Shown here one piece after another: positions 11,508-35,144 of a stretch of 64,000 nt of DNA. Source of the stretch: Danio rerio (lineage: Eukaryota > Chordata > Actinopteri > Cypriniformes > Danionidae); the NCBI RefSeq assembly GCF_049306965.1, contig NC_133200.1, positions 17,677,001 through 17,741,000 of the forward strand, given 5' to 3'. Each line of letters opens with the position of its first letter. Position 1 is the first letter of the stretch. The notes below the pieces were generated by a model. It did no database searches. It had not been told where the DNA came from and saw only the letters and a program-made list of their open reading frames with translations. A program made the translations under genes and the position numbers.

Positions 11508-13514
11508 TGAAAATACGTGTTTGAAAATATAGCGCCCTCTAGCTTTTGATTCTCTTTCTGCAATATAGTCACAGGCATAACATATACATTAAACCGCACA
11601 TAAAGATAGTTTAAATCAAAGTTTTCCGACTCACTGAGTAAAAATCTACACTTCTAAGCTTTTCTGAAGATCCACTGCATCTAAAAGTCGTGGTATAACC
11701 CAAAAGTTGTATTGTCACCATGAAATTTAATATTTTTGAGTTAGCCGATTAGGCTAGGCTATAATTGTAACACAGCGATGTTATCATATAATTATCATAA
11801 TTGTCAAAATAATTGTCAATAACTGTATTCGACAAAGCTGTTTATGTCATGAATTTATAAGAGCAAAAAACAGCGTGAAAAAAAACCTATAAAAAGACTT
11901 GCTTAGCTTAAGCTGTTAGCCTACAACTACATAAAGTAAAGGTATTTTAAAGGTCACCAAAAAAAATTAAATAAAAATAAATAAATAAAATTAAATTAAA
12001 AAAACGAAAATATCCCTGTAATTTACTCATCCTCATGTCATCCAAGATGTAGGTGAGTGCATGCCCTATACTCAGAGTTGAAACTTGAATAAAATCATTT
12101 TTGTTTTATGTGGTCACAAAAAGACTCATAGCTTGAAAATATTCATATTGAATTATAGAAGGCATATGCTTTGTTTTTATGTTTTATGAGAGAGCTCTAA
12201 ATATCTAAATTTGTCTTCCTGAAAATTAAAGGTTTTAGGGATTTTGAACGAGTAACTAGCCTAACAGAATGTTCATTTTAAGGTGACCCCCTTTAACACA
12301 TACATGCAAATATACTAAATTTACAGTTAAATTATCCACTTCAGACCATCGATTCAGACCCCAATTCACTTTGAATGAGTCAAGACTGTTGTTTATGGAG
12401 GATGAGGGAGCTCATATTTTGTCTAAAGAAGATGAATGAAGGTTTCATTGTTACGACATGACGGTAAATAATAATTGTATTTACATTTTTAGGTAAACTA
12501 TCCCATTTACACATAGTGGTAGATATGAACAAATCAATATGTCTCACAAAAGGTACATGGAATATAATTTTACCACTTTATAAAGTCCATGGGTACAGTA
12601 AGACATTAAACAACTGTCTTGCAGCTTTATTCAGACTTGTGTTTTACCAGAACATGTGAGGATGTTAAGAGACAAACAATGTTCGTCAAAAGTTTGACCT
12701 CAATTTTTTTTTTACTTTTTTTTTTTTTTTTTGCTAAAGACTTGCAAGTGGACCAGATGAAAGAAGAAAAGACATTTCAATGCAGAGTATGAAACCAAAC
12801 ACTACTGATGCCAGTACAAAGGTGACATTTTTGAGGTTATAAAAAAAACCTTCTCTATAAAAGTAACATTTCTTGGTTGAATAATTTTGCACATGGTTGT
12901 TTAGAGACAAGCTGATGCCTTGTCCTTGGAATCACACAAGTTTATAGATAAACTTCACATAATAGTTTACTGATGCTTCCATTGACATGTCCTGCAGATT
13001 AAGAGGATTCAGTTTTTTTATTGTTACTGGATATTGTTTTATTATGGATTACAACATATGTGTAAACATATTGTGTGTACTGTTTTACAACTTAAAGTAG
13101 CTTAAAATGTGACATAACTTATAAAAGGATCAAAGTTTTCATTATAATAAAACATTTTAAATCTTTGATCCTTTTTATAGGTTTTGCGGTCATATAAAAG
13201 TTTGTCACTTTTAAATTTATTTTTTAAGTGTATACCTTTTATCACTGAATCATTTTTGTACATTTTTCTACATTGTGTTTTTAGAAAACCTTTAAAGAAC
13301 ATTTTGAATTGATTATACCTCGAAAAAGTGACTGAAATGTAAAAAAAAAAAAAAAAAGAATGTTTCTTTGTTTTTGTTACTGGACACAGACCTTAGTTTA
13401 ATTTTTAATGTGCAGTTGATATTGTAAAAAAAGACCATCACCTGTCAGGTTATGTTTGTAACAGATACACACACATCTGATAAGAACTTTGTACCCTAAC
13501 ACATTTTCTAATTT
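11508..13514. other. ribc2 upstream and galnt8 3' flank
   Basis: No further gene is recognised between the two minus-strand genes. It holds an old MITE-like repeat (11995-12512) and AT-rich sequence that must include the galnt8 3' UTR. Possible AATAAA signals on the minus strand are at 13022-13017 and 13043-13038. A poly(T) tract lies at 12708-12732. Confidence 0.4.
11995..12512. mobile_element. Old MITE-like repeat
   Basis: The left part has TTACTCATCCTCATGTCATCC and the right part ends in TTTTTAGGTAAACTATCCC. These words occur in a family of zebrafish foldback MITEs whose ends read like GTTCACCCAAAAATG. It is heavily decayed, so the ends are approximate. Confidence 0.35.
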
Positions 13515-24211
<10,697 letters not shown>

Positions 24212-24967
24212 GTTCAATAAAGATCCTTGTGGTCGTGATTAATAAGAAAAATCCTTATGAATTTTACAAATGTCTCTCCATGAAGTTGTCTGTCAACAAA
24301 GGTGTTCAGTTTTCCTAAGAAGCGTCTGATATAAAATAAGGGAGTGGTTAGCTCTTGTGTACTGTTCAAATTCACTACCCTGCCGTTATGTATATGGCTG
24401 TTTTTCGCCCTATTGACTTCCATTATAACAACATTTTTTTATTGCAAAGCCATTACACCAAATAATCTTGCGTCTAAATTTTTGGTGTTTTTTCCTGTTG
24501 GGTAAAAGGTAAAACTTAAATAAAATTTTTAATGTTGATCATTAGCTGGCAGCATTAGTGATGTTTCATAAGCAAATTTCTGGAGGAGCACGATCAGTCT
24601 GACAAGGCTAATTCATTACAGACATTTATTTTATTATCCTATCAGCTCAAGACAAAACCCCTATAAATAGCCAAATATGTCATCCCAACTCCACACTATT
24701 AGAACCTATACCTACTTAAATCTGAAAGTGGAGCGTTCTGGAGACACTACGCTCGGACCCTATTTCTCTCTATCCTGATAAGGGGAATAAAACAAGGTAG
24801 GGTGTTTTTCCGAGGTCGGAGCCATCTCCCCTGACAGCACACCAATATTCCACAGTGTTTTCTCTAGGATTTTTTCCAACAGATTTACCAACTACCTGTG
24901 GCGTTATGTCGCTAGTGCAGTATTACAAGTCAAGATTGCATTTATGTAATAGCCTACAAACATGCTA
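24212..24967. other. galnt8 upstream region
   Basis: No second coding exon is seen. The stop upstream of the galnt8 ATG is at about 24239-24241. The galnt8 5' UTR and promoter should lie here, but I see no clear TATA box. A GC-richer patch at 24730-24840 has no recognisable identity. Confidence 0.35.
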
Positions 24968-24989
24968 ATCTCTTTGTGCGCCATTTCCT

Positions 24990-25110
24990 CTGCTCGTGTG
25001 TAACCCCGCCACCCAACCCGCTCTGAGCTGGTATCGAACCGACGACCTTCCGCATGGGAGTCGGTTGCTCCACCAAGGAGGCTAAAGACCATGGCCTCTA
25101 GCATCTGTCG
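24990..25110 (-). mobile_element. tRNA-like sequence, probable SINE head
   Basis: On the minus strand, TGGTGGAGCAA (25075-25065) fits a Pol III A box at 10 of 11 positions. GGTTCGATACC (25040-25030) is a full B box. The 25-bp spacing is as in a tRNA. The sequence does not fold into a clean tRNA and has no CCA-type end, so it is more likely the head of a tRNA-derived SINE, different from DANA, than a working tRNA gene. Confidence 0.45.
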
Positions 25111-25140
25111 CTAGAGCACCTTTAGAGGTCAGAGGAGTGA

Positions 25141-26953
25141 GGTTTACCTGCACAGCACACACTAGCTGGCCTCCGTTACACGTGCACAAAACGTCTTGCA
25201 CACCCCCACAAATATATGCTGCTCAAGCGCAGATCTTCTTGTGCGCTCTCAAATTAACGCTGCTGAAGTGCAATTTAGTGCATTTATGTAACAAGTATAT
25301 CTCCAACATGTATTAGATTTACTAAGAATATTTATTAATGTCTCCAATAGACCTACAGAGCGGTATTAATGCAGTAAAACGGTTATACGTCGTGTTTGCT
25401 GGCCTCACGCATCACACACCTGTCAGTCAGCCAGATAGTCAACACGCAAATAACAAAAATACCGCACAGCACTACTACATAACAGAAAAGTTTGCGCTAT
25501 AATTCACTTCCCTTTTAATATGTTTTGATGCAATTATCACCTGCTATTAAAAAAAATGAGATTATCTTTTAATGAAAAGCTGTAATGTAGCCGTGGCGGG
25601 ATACATTTTGGCGTGGCGCCCCACCATGGAATAATTAATGTAGTGAAAACCATTTTCCATATTCTGTTGTCAAAAATCTGTGAGTGTAAACTTATAAAAG
25701 CCTTTAGACTGGCCAGTGCAAAAAGTTTCTGACTTTTATATGGAGTTCTATGGAGTAAAACAGCAAATTACAGCATGCGTGCATAAACTTACTGTTACCC
25801 ACTGTTACCAGTGTGTCCATTTAGCTTGCCATGAATGTTGGCGGAGTTGAGACACAGACAGGAGTTGACCATGATGAAGGGGTCTAAATCCGGCGAAGAT
25901 CGATTGCAGAAATTGGGTAAGAAAAACAGATGCCACAAAAACAAAACAAAAAAACAAGTAAATAACAGGGTGAAAATGTGGTAAAATGTGAAAACGTGGT
26001 AAAAATCAGGCGAGGGCTTTTCTTTTTGTGGATTGCTTTTTCAAAACTGTCGGTTGGGTTTAGGGAAGTGAGTGGGGGGGAAGTGGTTTTGTAAAAACTA
26101 TTGTATTGTAAGTACACTGTGAGTAAATGCTAAATTGAGGGTAAAATCTGTATTTTGTTGTCTGTTCTATTCCTAAAAGGAAAACCTGCTAAATTAAGTT
26201 CACAGTTAACATTTTAAAAAGAATCTTTGCTACCTAAAATAAAAATAACTTAAATAAATTAAGTAAAATGTCCAGTAATGTGTCAAATATTTATCTCCGT
26301 CAACTAAACATTTTAAGTTCAGTCAATGCAACAAGATGACTTAATTAAAAAAAAAATCAGTGTGGTGTTTGCAATATTTCTCAACCAAGTTGATTCACAG
26401 ACATCTTTGTTTCTCCTTGCAGACATTCAGTGGTGTTTTGCTTACAAAACGACCATTTTTATCTGCCCTTATGACACAAGCAGGGACACAAGCAACTTTT
26501 TTTAACCCACAAGCAACCTTTACACATTCAACTTCGATGAGAATTTTTTTTTATCCTCCCCCTGGAAGGCGGGATTGAAAAGATGGGGCCTTTCAAATCC
26601 AGCATTGTGATTGTATGACCCTGTGAGGTCAACGGAGGTTGTCATTAATCTGTATTTGCATAGTCATGGTCTACAGTTAAAAGCAAATAAGGAAAAGAGT
26701 AATAACAAGGTTTACCACCTATTTTGTACACACACATCTTAGCCAGGCCCTGATTTTATCAGCATCTGCTTTTGGCATCTCTATGAACCTTTTTGGAGAA
26801 AAAACATGTTTTGCAATATAAAGAAATGCATATGATCATTTGCACTCTTACAGGATCAACTTTAGAGGCTTGAGAGTGCAAGAGGAGAGACCTAGCTAGA
26901 AGAGCATTGCAGTAGAAGCTTGAACTAAAAGTTGGATTTGTTAAGAAGGTCTA
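25141..26953. other. Intergenic, no gene recognised
   Basis: No exon with convincing protein similarity. It contains scattered repeat-like text, such as GCCGTGGCGGGATACATTTTGG near 25590, and A- or T-rich runs. The short open frames here look like chance. Confidence 0.35.
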
Positions 26954-27190
26954 AGGCCCAATCCCAATTCTACCTCTTAGTCTTTCCCTTCACTCCTACT
27001 CCTCGTTTTGCGCATTTAGCTGAAGGGGTAGGGGTGTCCCAATTTTCTTTAGCTTGAAGGTGTAGGCCTAAGGGGAAGGGCTAGATAGCTCTTGAAATTT
27101 AGATTTTTTCAGGACGTGAAACCAAGGGGTATAAAAAATTCCCAGAATACACTATCTACAACGACAGCATGGCTGCAAACTGAAGTAAGG
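26954..27190. mobile_element. Partial copy of the GGCCCAATCCC-ended transposon
   Basis: AGGCCCAATCCCAATTCTAC at 26954 matches both ends of the element at 5193-6086. The following AAGGGGTAGGGGTGTCCCAAT also matches its interior (near 5905-5925). The opposite end was not found, so the copy is truncated or its other end has decayed. Confidence 0.5.
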
Positions 27191-27947
27191 AGACACACAA
27201 ATTAGTATTTTTTTTTGTAAGAGCCGTGGTTAACAACAAATGCAGACTCCCCATTTGAATGCTGGGTGGGTGAATTTTGGTTACTGTGAATTCATCAAGT
27301 TGGACATGTTCCTGAATCAACATCTGTGTTTATCCTGCAGCAACATTCCAATCAGATTTAAAGGGATAAGTTTAAAGTTAAAGTTTAGTACTACAGTTGG
27401 GGCTATGCACTTCTACTAATTGTTACTCATCTATATTTTCCTCTAATTTTGAAAAGACTTTACAGGTTAGGGATTAGGTATGAATTATATTTTTGAACAA
27501 AAATAACATTTCAGGATAGACATCAGTTTTAATCCTGGATCGCACTGTACTTGGCAATACCACACCCACTGTGGATCTTGTCAAGTGGGATGTAATCCTA
27601 GATTTACATCAATGTTGATCCTGTAACATAACTCCTGTTTAAAAAATAACAAGCCATGCCCAATCCCTACCCCAAACTTAACTGGATATTATTCACAAAA
27701 CTAGTGGGAGCTAATAGTAGCATAAGAATGAAGGACATAATCCTAAATGTAAACGTATACCTTAAATTTTATTGGCACAGTAAGTTCCTTAAGTAACTTA
27801 CAACAGCTTTGAACACAGCTCAAACAATCAGAATCAAGGCTCGGAACCATTCGTATCATAATTAACTTTTTAATTGGCATATTTTGTAAATTAAAAGATA
27901 TATTTCATAGCAAACCCCCATCTAAGAATAAACATTCATGTTATCAC
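27191..27947. other. Intergenic, no feature seen
   Basis: Ordinary AT-rich sequence between two repeats. I see no gene, RNA or element ends. Confidence 0.3.
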
Positions 27948-28520
27948 AGTTGCCACAGCCATTTGACCCTGACGGCCAAGAGTGGTTACTCACAGAAGCT
28001 AAGCAGGGCTGAGCCTGGTCAATCCCTGGATTGAAAACCACATGGGAATACTGGGTTGCTGGTGGTGTTAGAGATGCCAGCAGGGGGTGCCCAATATGCG
28101 GTCTGTGACAGTCCTAATGCCCCAGTAAAAGTGAAGAGGACGCTATACTGTCAGTGGGCGCTGACGTTAAACCAAGGTCTTAACTCTCCGTGGTCATTAA
28201 AAATCCCATGGTACTTCTTGTAATGAGTAGTGGTGTAACCTCAGTGTCCTGGCCAAATTCTCTTCATTGGCCCATCATGGCACCCAATTATCCCCATCCA
28301 CCGAACTGGCTTTATCACTGTCTCGCCACTCCACCTATAGCTGGTGTATGTTGAGTGGGCTAGCTCCGCTGTCCTGTGGCTGCCGTCGAATCATCCAAGT
28401 GAATGCTGCATGGTGCTAGTGTGAAGAGACACCCCCCTTTCCCTCATGATTGTAAAATGCTTTGGGTGTATGGCTGTATAAAAATACTCTATATAAATAT
28501 ACATTAAAAGTACACTACTA
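27948..28520 (+). mobile_element. SINE3 (5S rRNA-derived SINE)
   Basis: The head carries the 3' half of 5S rRNA: AGAAGCTAAGCAGGGCTGAG, then CCTGGTCAATCC, CTGGATTG, and CATGGGAATACTGGGTTGCT. These are the internal Pol III promoter words of 5S genes. A long non-tRNA body follows, and the tail resembles LINE 3' ends (GTAAAATGCTTTGGGTGTATGG then CTATATAAATA). This is the layout of SINE3 described from zebrafish. It is a retroposon, not a 5S gene: the 5' half of 5S is diverged. Confidence 0.85.
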
Positions 28521-28533
28521 AATAAATCACCTA

Positions 28534-28547
28534 CACCCCCCCCCCCC

Positions 28548-28577
<30 letters not shown>
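28534..28577. repeat. Poly(C) plus (CA)n microsatellite
   Basis: A run of Cs followed by about 13 CA repeats, between SINE3 and the ndufa9 3' end. Confidence 0.95.
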
Positions 28578-28580
<3 letters not shown>

Positions 28581-28705
28581 CACTGAATATTTAGATTCAA
28601 TTGGTGCAATTCATTAGATTTCTTTTAAAATTCTCTTCAAAAACCCAAACAAATAAACTCAGCCAGGGAAAAAAACACATACAGCAAAAGTACAGGTTGA
28701 ATATC

Positions 28706-28711
28706 TTTATT
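28706..28711 (-). terminator. ndufa9: ndufa9 poly(A) signal
   Basis: AATAAA on the minus strand lies 80 bases after the ndufa9 stop. This would give a very short 3' UTR, common for housekeeping mitochondrial genes. Confidence 0.6.
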
Positions 28712-28790
28712 TATGTACAGCAAAAAGTTAATCTAGACAACGTGAGGACCAGTAGAGAACATACTGGACACAAGAGCGACCACTTCTTGT

Positions 28791-31700
28791 TTAAAAGTTG
28801 ACTGTTTTGGAGGGCTTGGCCTCTCCAACCGCTGCTTCAAAGAATCGTTGACGGCGATGGCGGCGCAAGGTTTCAATGGCCTTCTGCTCGATGGAAGCAG
28901 GTGTGATGCCCAAATCCTCCAGTCCCGGGAGGTCAGGGTACTTCAAGTCCGATGTGTGCAACTAGACATAATGATTTGATTATTAGTTTTATATTTTTTT
29001 CATGACTAAGCTTAATATTTAGCATTGTTACTCCAGCCAAGTCACATTATCCTTTTGAAATCATTCTAATATGCCAAGACTCTTCATTCATATACTTTCC
29101 TTCGGCTTAGTTCCTTATTTATCAGAAGTCGTCGCAGCCAACTATTCTGGCATATGTTTTACACAGTAGATGCCCTTCCAGCCACAAACCAGTACTGGGA
29201 AACACTCATACACACTTGCATACACTACGGCCAGTTTAGTTTATTCAATTTACTTTAACCACTAGTCTCCAAACAAAAGTTCCCAGCCGGAAATCGAACG
29301 AGCGACCTCCTTGCTGTGAGGCTGTGTGCTAACCACTGAGCCCCCCCCTTCTATTAATTATGCCAAATATTAATGAACAGTGCACTTAATCTGTTATGAC
29401 ATTGTAATATACACATACCCGGTCGACTTTATCACGGGTTGTCCAGGGCTCGAAAGGGTTCATCTCAAAAAACCTTGCGACGAGGCTAAAACCAGACAAC
29501 ACAAAGGGAATAAATGAATATCTAAATAAAGGATTACATTAAAATAGGTTATGAGTTCATAATAAAGACATGCTTACTGATAGAGAGGGCGAGGCAAAGG
29601 GTATGGCATAAATGGCCTGTGGGCCACGGAGTATAAATATTCAACCAAATCATGAAGTAGATACCGATTGGGCCTGTTGAGCAAGAAATTCATATTTTTA
29701 GACCAAAGACATCAACGATTTTTCAATTAAGGAAAGGGCCTTTAGAACACTGAGGCAGTTCTTACCCAACTAGTGCATAGGTTTTCCCATTAGCTTCAGG
29801 GTCCTGGATAGCATTAATGATGGCTTTGGCCACATCTACCACCTTCAGAAAGTAAAGAGGAAAAATAATAACATGGAAGAATAAGTTTGCAGGATTATTA
29901 ACTGTCAGATTTGCTTCTGTTTTCGGATTGATTGATTGATACTTACATGAACAGGCTGCTTGACTGTCTTCTTGCCCATTGCAATTAGAGGTACAGCTGT
30001 GCCAAACCAGCGCATGTCTATATAAAATAAAAAGAAATAATGAATTAATTAAAAAAAAAAAAAAAACACAAACTCTGAGTTTGATGTCAACAAGACAATT
30101 TTGTGATCTGTGAAATCTTAACTCAAGTTTTCTTATTCAAAAATGTCCAATGTTGATACAGAACGGCTCAGCTCCCCAGTATTTGAGGGAGCTCCTGTTG
30201 TATTACAGCCCCTCACGTCCACTATGCTCAATTAATTCCTGGACAATTGATTATTCTCAGAATATCAAGATCAACTGTGGACGGTAGATCTTTCTCATAT
30301 CTGGCACGTAAACTCTGGAACAGCCTTCCTAGCACAGTTCGGGAGGCAGACACACTCTGCCAGTCTAAAACTACATTAAAGACACATCTGTTTGCAGTGG
30401 CATACACAAAACACAAATGCTTTTGAAATCCAAATCCTCTAAAGCAGGGATCACCAAACTTGTTCCTGGAGGGCCGGTGTCCAGCAGATTTTAACTCCAA
30501 CCCTGATCAAACACACCTGAACAAGCTAATCAAGGTCTTACTAGGTATACTTGAAACATCAAGGCAGATGTGTTGAGGCGAGTTGGAGCTAAACCCGGCA
30601 GGGCACCGGACCTTCAGAAACAAGATTGGTGACCCCTGCTCTATAGGATTGTTAGGTTCGCATCCAGGAACACTTATTAAAAGACATTATAATTTGAACG
30701 GCATCTACGCTTATGTTAGTCCTTATCCCAAGTCCTCCATAATCCTGGACCAGGCTGTATCTATTCCTGAAAGACCCCAGTAACAGCTGAGTTTCTGCAT
30801 TACTGTGGGCTAGCCTTTAAACCCGGTGGTGACCTACACACTCCTGCAGCTTTTTCACAACAGACAATGTAGGAATGAAAATTATTGTATGCATTCGTTT
30901 ATATGGCAAAACATGTATTTTTCACCAAGAAGGATTATACTGACTCCAAAGGCAGATACTTATTAGGTCAGGGCCTGGGGTGTGGACTTTGGGGGTTTTT
31001 ATGATGTGGTCACATATTGATTGGTCAGTTTGTATTCTCTGTATTTGGGCTTTGGTCACATGGTCAAGAAAGATACAAAACTGCTGGTAAACTTTGCTCT
31101 AATCTGTTTTCCTGCTCTCCTCCTCTCCTCTCCTGCTTCTGACTCTATTGCGATCAGGCAAGCTTTGGGGTAAAAATCCATATTTTTACTTTTTTTTTAT
31201 ATTTAAGCTGGGTACAATTAATTTAATGTTTTTTTTATAATTTCATGTTTAATCTTTTAATTATTGTCATTAAATGAATGCATTTTCAAGCTTTTGTAAA
31301 TTAATTTAACATGAACACTTAATTTCTCCATATTGCAATACAATACAATCACATAATAGTTACGCTTTCCCACATTTGTAAGCTATTAAAACTTCCCTTA
31401 TTTCCGTTTTTGGAATAAGATTGCAGAAGGATGGTTTGAATAGAATTATACAATTTTTGACCATCATACTGATAACTTTTTAGTCATTCTGCAGAACTAC
31501 TCTTTGAACCGCTGTAGTTGAAAACCTGTTTTTTTACAAAGTCCAGCATTCTCCAGCCTCCTTCGCCTAGACTGCAGCTCTGCACATGAAGTTTGGCCAG
31601 AGGAGAAAAAGTCGTGCTCAACTGAGCCTGGTTTCTCTTTCACTTTCGTCAATTGGTAAAAGTTTATTCCTAGCCACTGGAAAAAAAAAAAAAAAAAACC

Positions 31701-34700
31701 TGGACGAGATTTTTCAGTTTTGGCTGAAACACTTTAAATGCAATATTTTATAGTGACGTTATGCAAACTTATTGTGCAAAAAAATGTTAACAAATCTAAA
31801 GAACATTTTGACAGCATTTTACTGAACAATTATGCATTTAATTGCATGAAATGTTGGATATTATAACTGAGTGATTCAGTTAGTTGGCACAATTTAAAAT
31901 TGTTTCTCTCCATCAACAACACATAAAACACCTGAAACATGACCATTCATGCTCACAGGGTTTGCACATATATTCTCCATACTTGCAGTCTACTGGTTAC
32001 ATTTTGCATTTCAGCCCATCTATATTGAAACTGAACACCAGTGTTTTTAAAACAGGATCTTCTGAGTTTAGAAAATGTAACTTTTTTTTATGGGTCGAAG
32101 ATGTCAGGGTAGTGTAAACTTCATTCCTAACTTTAACAAAACATATGTAATAAATAGCACCTTGAGCACCCTTAAACAAAATGTAAATAGGGCCTTTGTT
32201 GATAAATATATTGCTTAAAACTGTTCAATACTTTGATAGAAACTATTGTATTTGTGTGTGTAAAATGTCTGATTGAAGCCCTACTAAATAGTCTTTTTAT
32301 TTTCAGAAACAACACACAGAAACTTTTAAATTGTTAAGAGGAATAACTGTTTTCAAGACACTTACTAGCAAAGTGGTTCAAGAACCTGTCCTCTCTTCCA
32401 AAGAGCTCAGAGGGTTTCATAATGATGGCATCAGGGAACTCGTTTCTCACCGCCTCCTCACCGACTGCCTGCAAGACCCAACACATCATTACTCATTATA
32501 ATAGAAAAAAAAAGTTCAATCATCTCCTTAAAAGAACACTCCACTTTTTATTTGGAAATTTGGCTATTGCATTGATTTAGAATATGATTTAATCAGCCTT
32601 TAGACTCAGCAGTGTCGTCAATCTGGCAACCTGTGCTTCCATTAGTTTTGAACCAGGTATGCAATACCATTAGACCATTGTCATTGTACTTAAAAATGTC
32701 ATTAAAAATCCTCTTTAATGCACTACTGAAGGAAAGATGTCACTAAATTCATGAGTAAGTAAATTAAATTAAATATTTTTGAATTTCTGGATTCCTTAAA
32801 ATGGTTATTTGGCTGTTGGTTAAAATTAATTTCAACCTAGATTTAGTCAGTAAAAGAACTAGAAATTATTGTTGAGGTACAGTTTTTACAATTGGATGAC
32901 ATTTCTTCTTTCGCGTTTTTATTTGTTAATTGGGAATATTTATAAACTAAGCATGTGGTTTTCATGTAAGGATGTTATCGTTACCTTATTTCTCAGATAC
33001 TTGGAGGGGCTGCGGATGTCTGCGTTAAGGTGCGACATATGAATGAACTTTTTAATTCCAGCTTCACGAGTTGCCCTCGCAATCTGCAGAGGGATGGAGA
33101 CGAACACATCCTCATACTTGTAGTTGCTTTAAAAAAAGGTGAGAAAAAGGCAGTGTGAATTGTAGAAATAATCTATTTGAACATATCTGCAAATCACTAC
33201 AAAGTGTTAAAGTTAAGGTTTTGTTAAGTTGATGCAGAATTCAGTTTAATAGAGAGGCTGAAGATGATTTGAAGATATAGTAAAGCTCTGATGTTTCAGT
33301 AAAGTTGTAATTTAAAGAGCAAGATCTAAGATGTGTCTGTAAAGTTTCAGCTCAAACTACCCATCAGATTATTTATTGTAGCCTCCAGAATCTGGCCATT
33401 TAGGTGTCTGACTACAGTGTAGCTGTTTTTATAGCCTGTGGCTTTAAATGAGCTGCTTCTCCCTGCCACCGTTTCATTGTGTGTCTGCTTCTTCTGCATT
33501 ACGTCAGATAAACAGCAGTCAATGACAGCAGAAAGACACGGATGAAGCTGAAATACAGTTCATTGGCCAAAAACACCAAGTAAGTTTATTTCAAGCATTT
33601 GTGGTGAAGTTTATTCAAGCCTTTGTGAAATGATGAGTCTCACACACGTGCACGTTTACTGACACCATGCAGCCATGGTGACTATGATTGTCATCATAGG
33701 TGCCCTTTAATCAAAATAAAATTTATTATTTTGCCTGTAGGGCAGACCAGTCATTATTTCAAATGACTAAAAAACAACACAAATTATAAAAGTTTAATGG
33801 CTTTAAGGATTATTATTTTTTTTTTAATCATAAAAGACATCCATAAAACATCTATTAGATACTTTATACTGAGCCATTTTCATAAAATATGAGCTATAAA
33901 AATCAAATTATTAAAATATGATCCAAAACATTCTTAATATATAAATTATATATTAGAATTGTTTAAATGGTGATAAATATTAACAGAATATTCTTTTATT
34001 ATTTCAATTAGATTAATGTACAACACTAGATCTCCAGATCACTATATATGTAGAATGTCCTGTTTGTTTACTGAATATTTATCAATATCTTAATTATTAT
34101 CTGTTTTTAGGTACATTTTTGATACTAAACTATATTTATGTAATCCTTATTAACCAATTTTCTCAGCATAAACCTGAAAAGGAAAGTTTTAACTTAAAAT
34201 GAAAAATTATTATTGAATGCTTTGAAACAAGTTTGAATGGATTTGTTCAAGCAAATGGCAAACTATTGTTAATAAAAATGAAATGTAAAAAGGTTAGAAG
34301 TTTGTTTGTCATTGTTATGAAAAATGCAATCAAATACCTAAAACTTACTCTAACACTATTAAAAAGTTGTGTTCAAATTTGAATATCTCGCAAATTAGCT
34401 TTTAATAAGGTTTGAATTTTTTTTAGCACAGCACAAAACTCTTTTGCCAACCAAAATTAGTTTCCCTTCCATTTCCAATGAGGTCAAGGACCATGATTAA
34501 ACAGCATTTTTGTTCACAATTTCATTTTTCTTTTCCAAAATCATGAAGCTGATATTTCATTACCTGGTCTCCCATTCTCTTCCGACAAGGTTGATCACCA
34601 CGTTGGAGTGAGAGATTGCTCTTTGGATTGACTCCTTGTTTCTTGGATCCCATTCCTTAAAAAAAAAAAAAAAAAAAAAAGAGCACCAAAAAGGATTTTA

Positions 34701-35102
34701 TTTATGAAGTTCACTTTCATTTCTATTCTATGATATAACACACACTATATTGAGTACACGCACCATAAAGATGATCTGTCCCAAATCGCCCATAGGTCTG
34801 AGGTACATGAGATCATACTGGTCACATCGGTAAGGGATCACAACCTGGGAACCCATACGTCCTAATACAAACCCAAATTTTTTAATTAATGATAACACCA
34901 ATAGTACAATGGTGAAAAGAGTACTAAAAAGTCATACTCAAGTGAAAGTACCATTAATTGCCCAAAAGTAGTGAAAGTAGAGTAAAGGTATCTGTTGTAA
35001 ATATTACTCAAAGTATGAGGAAATAGCAGCCAATTTAAAAGCACTCAAAAGTAGTGGGATGTGAAAAGGTTGATGCGTTTACATGCTATTTGTGCATATG
35101 TG

Positions 35103-35144
<42 letters not shown>

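Noticed and set aside
12960-13010. Possible last exon of galnt8 (DMSMEASVNYYVKF)
   Set aside because: It lacks lectin-domain motifs, and the true last exon at 13515-13649 has CLEIG, QTW and a fitting phase.
27948-28100. Possible 5S rRNA gene
   Set aside because: Only the 3' half resembles 5S and it is diverged; the long body and LINE-like tail mark SINE3.
32525-32690. Phrase CTTAAAAGAACACTCCACTTTTTATTTGG resembling a fish MITE end
   Set aside because: Too decayed to set boundaries, and no second end was seen.
33690-33712. Possible second TTAA-type element end (CATAGGTGCCCTTTAA)
   Set aside because: Only one end was found; no matching left end with TTAA could be seen nearby.
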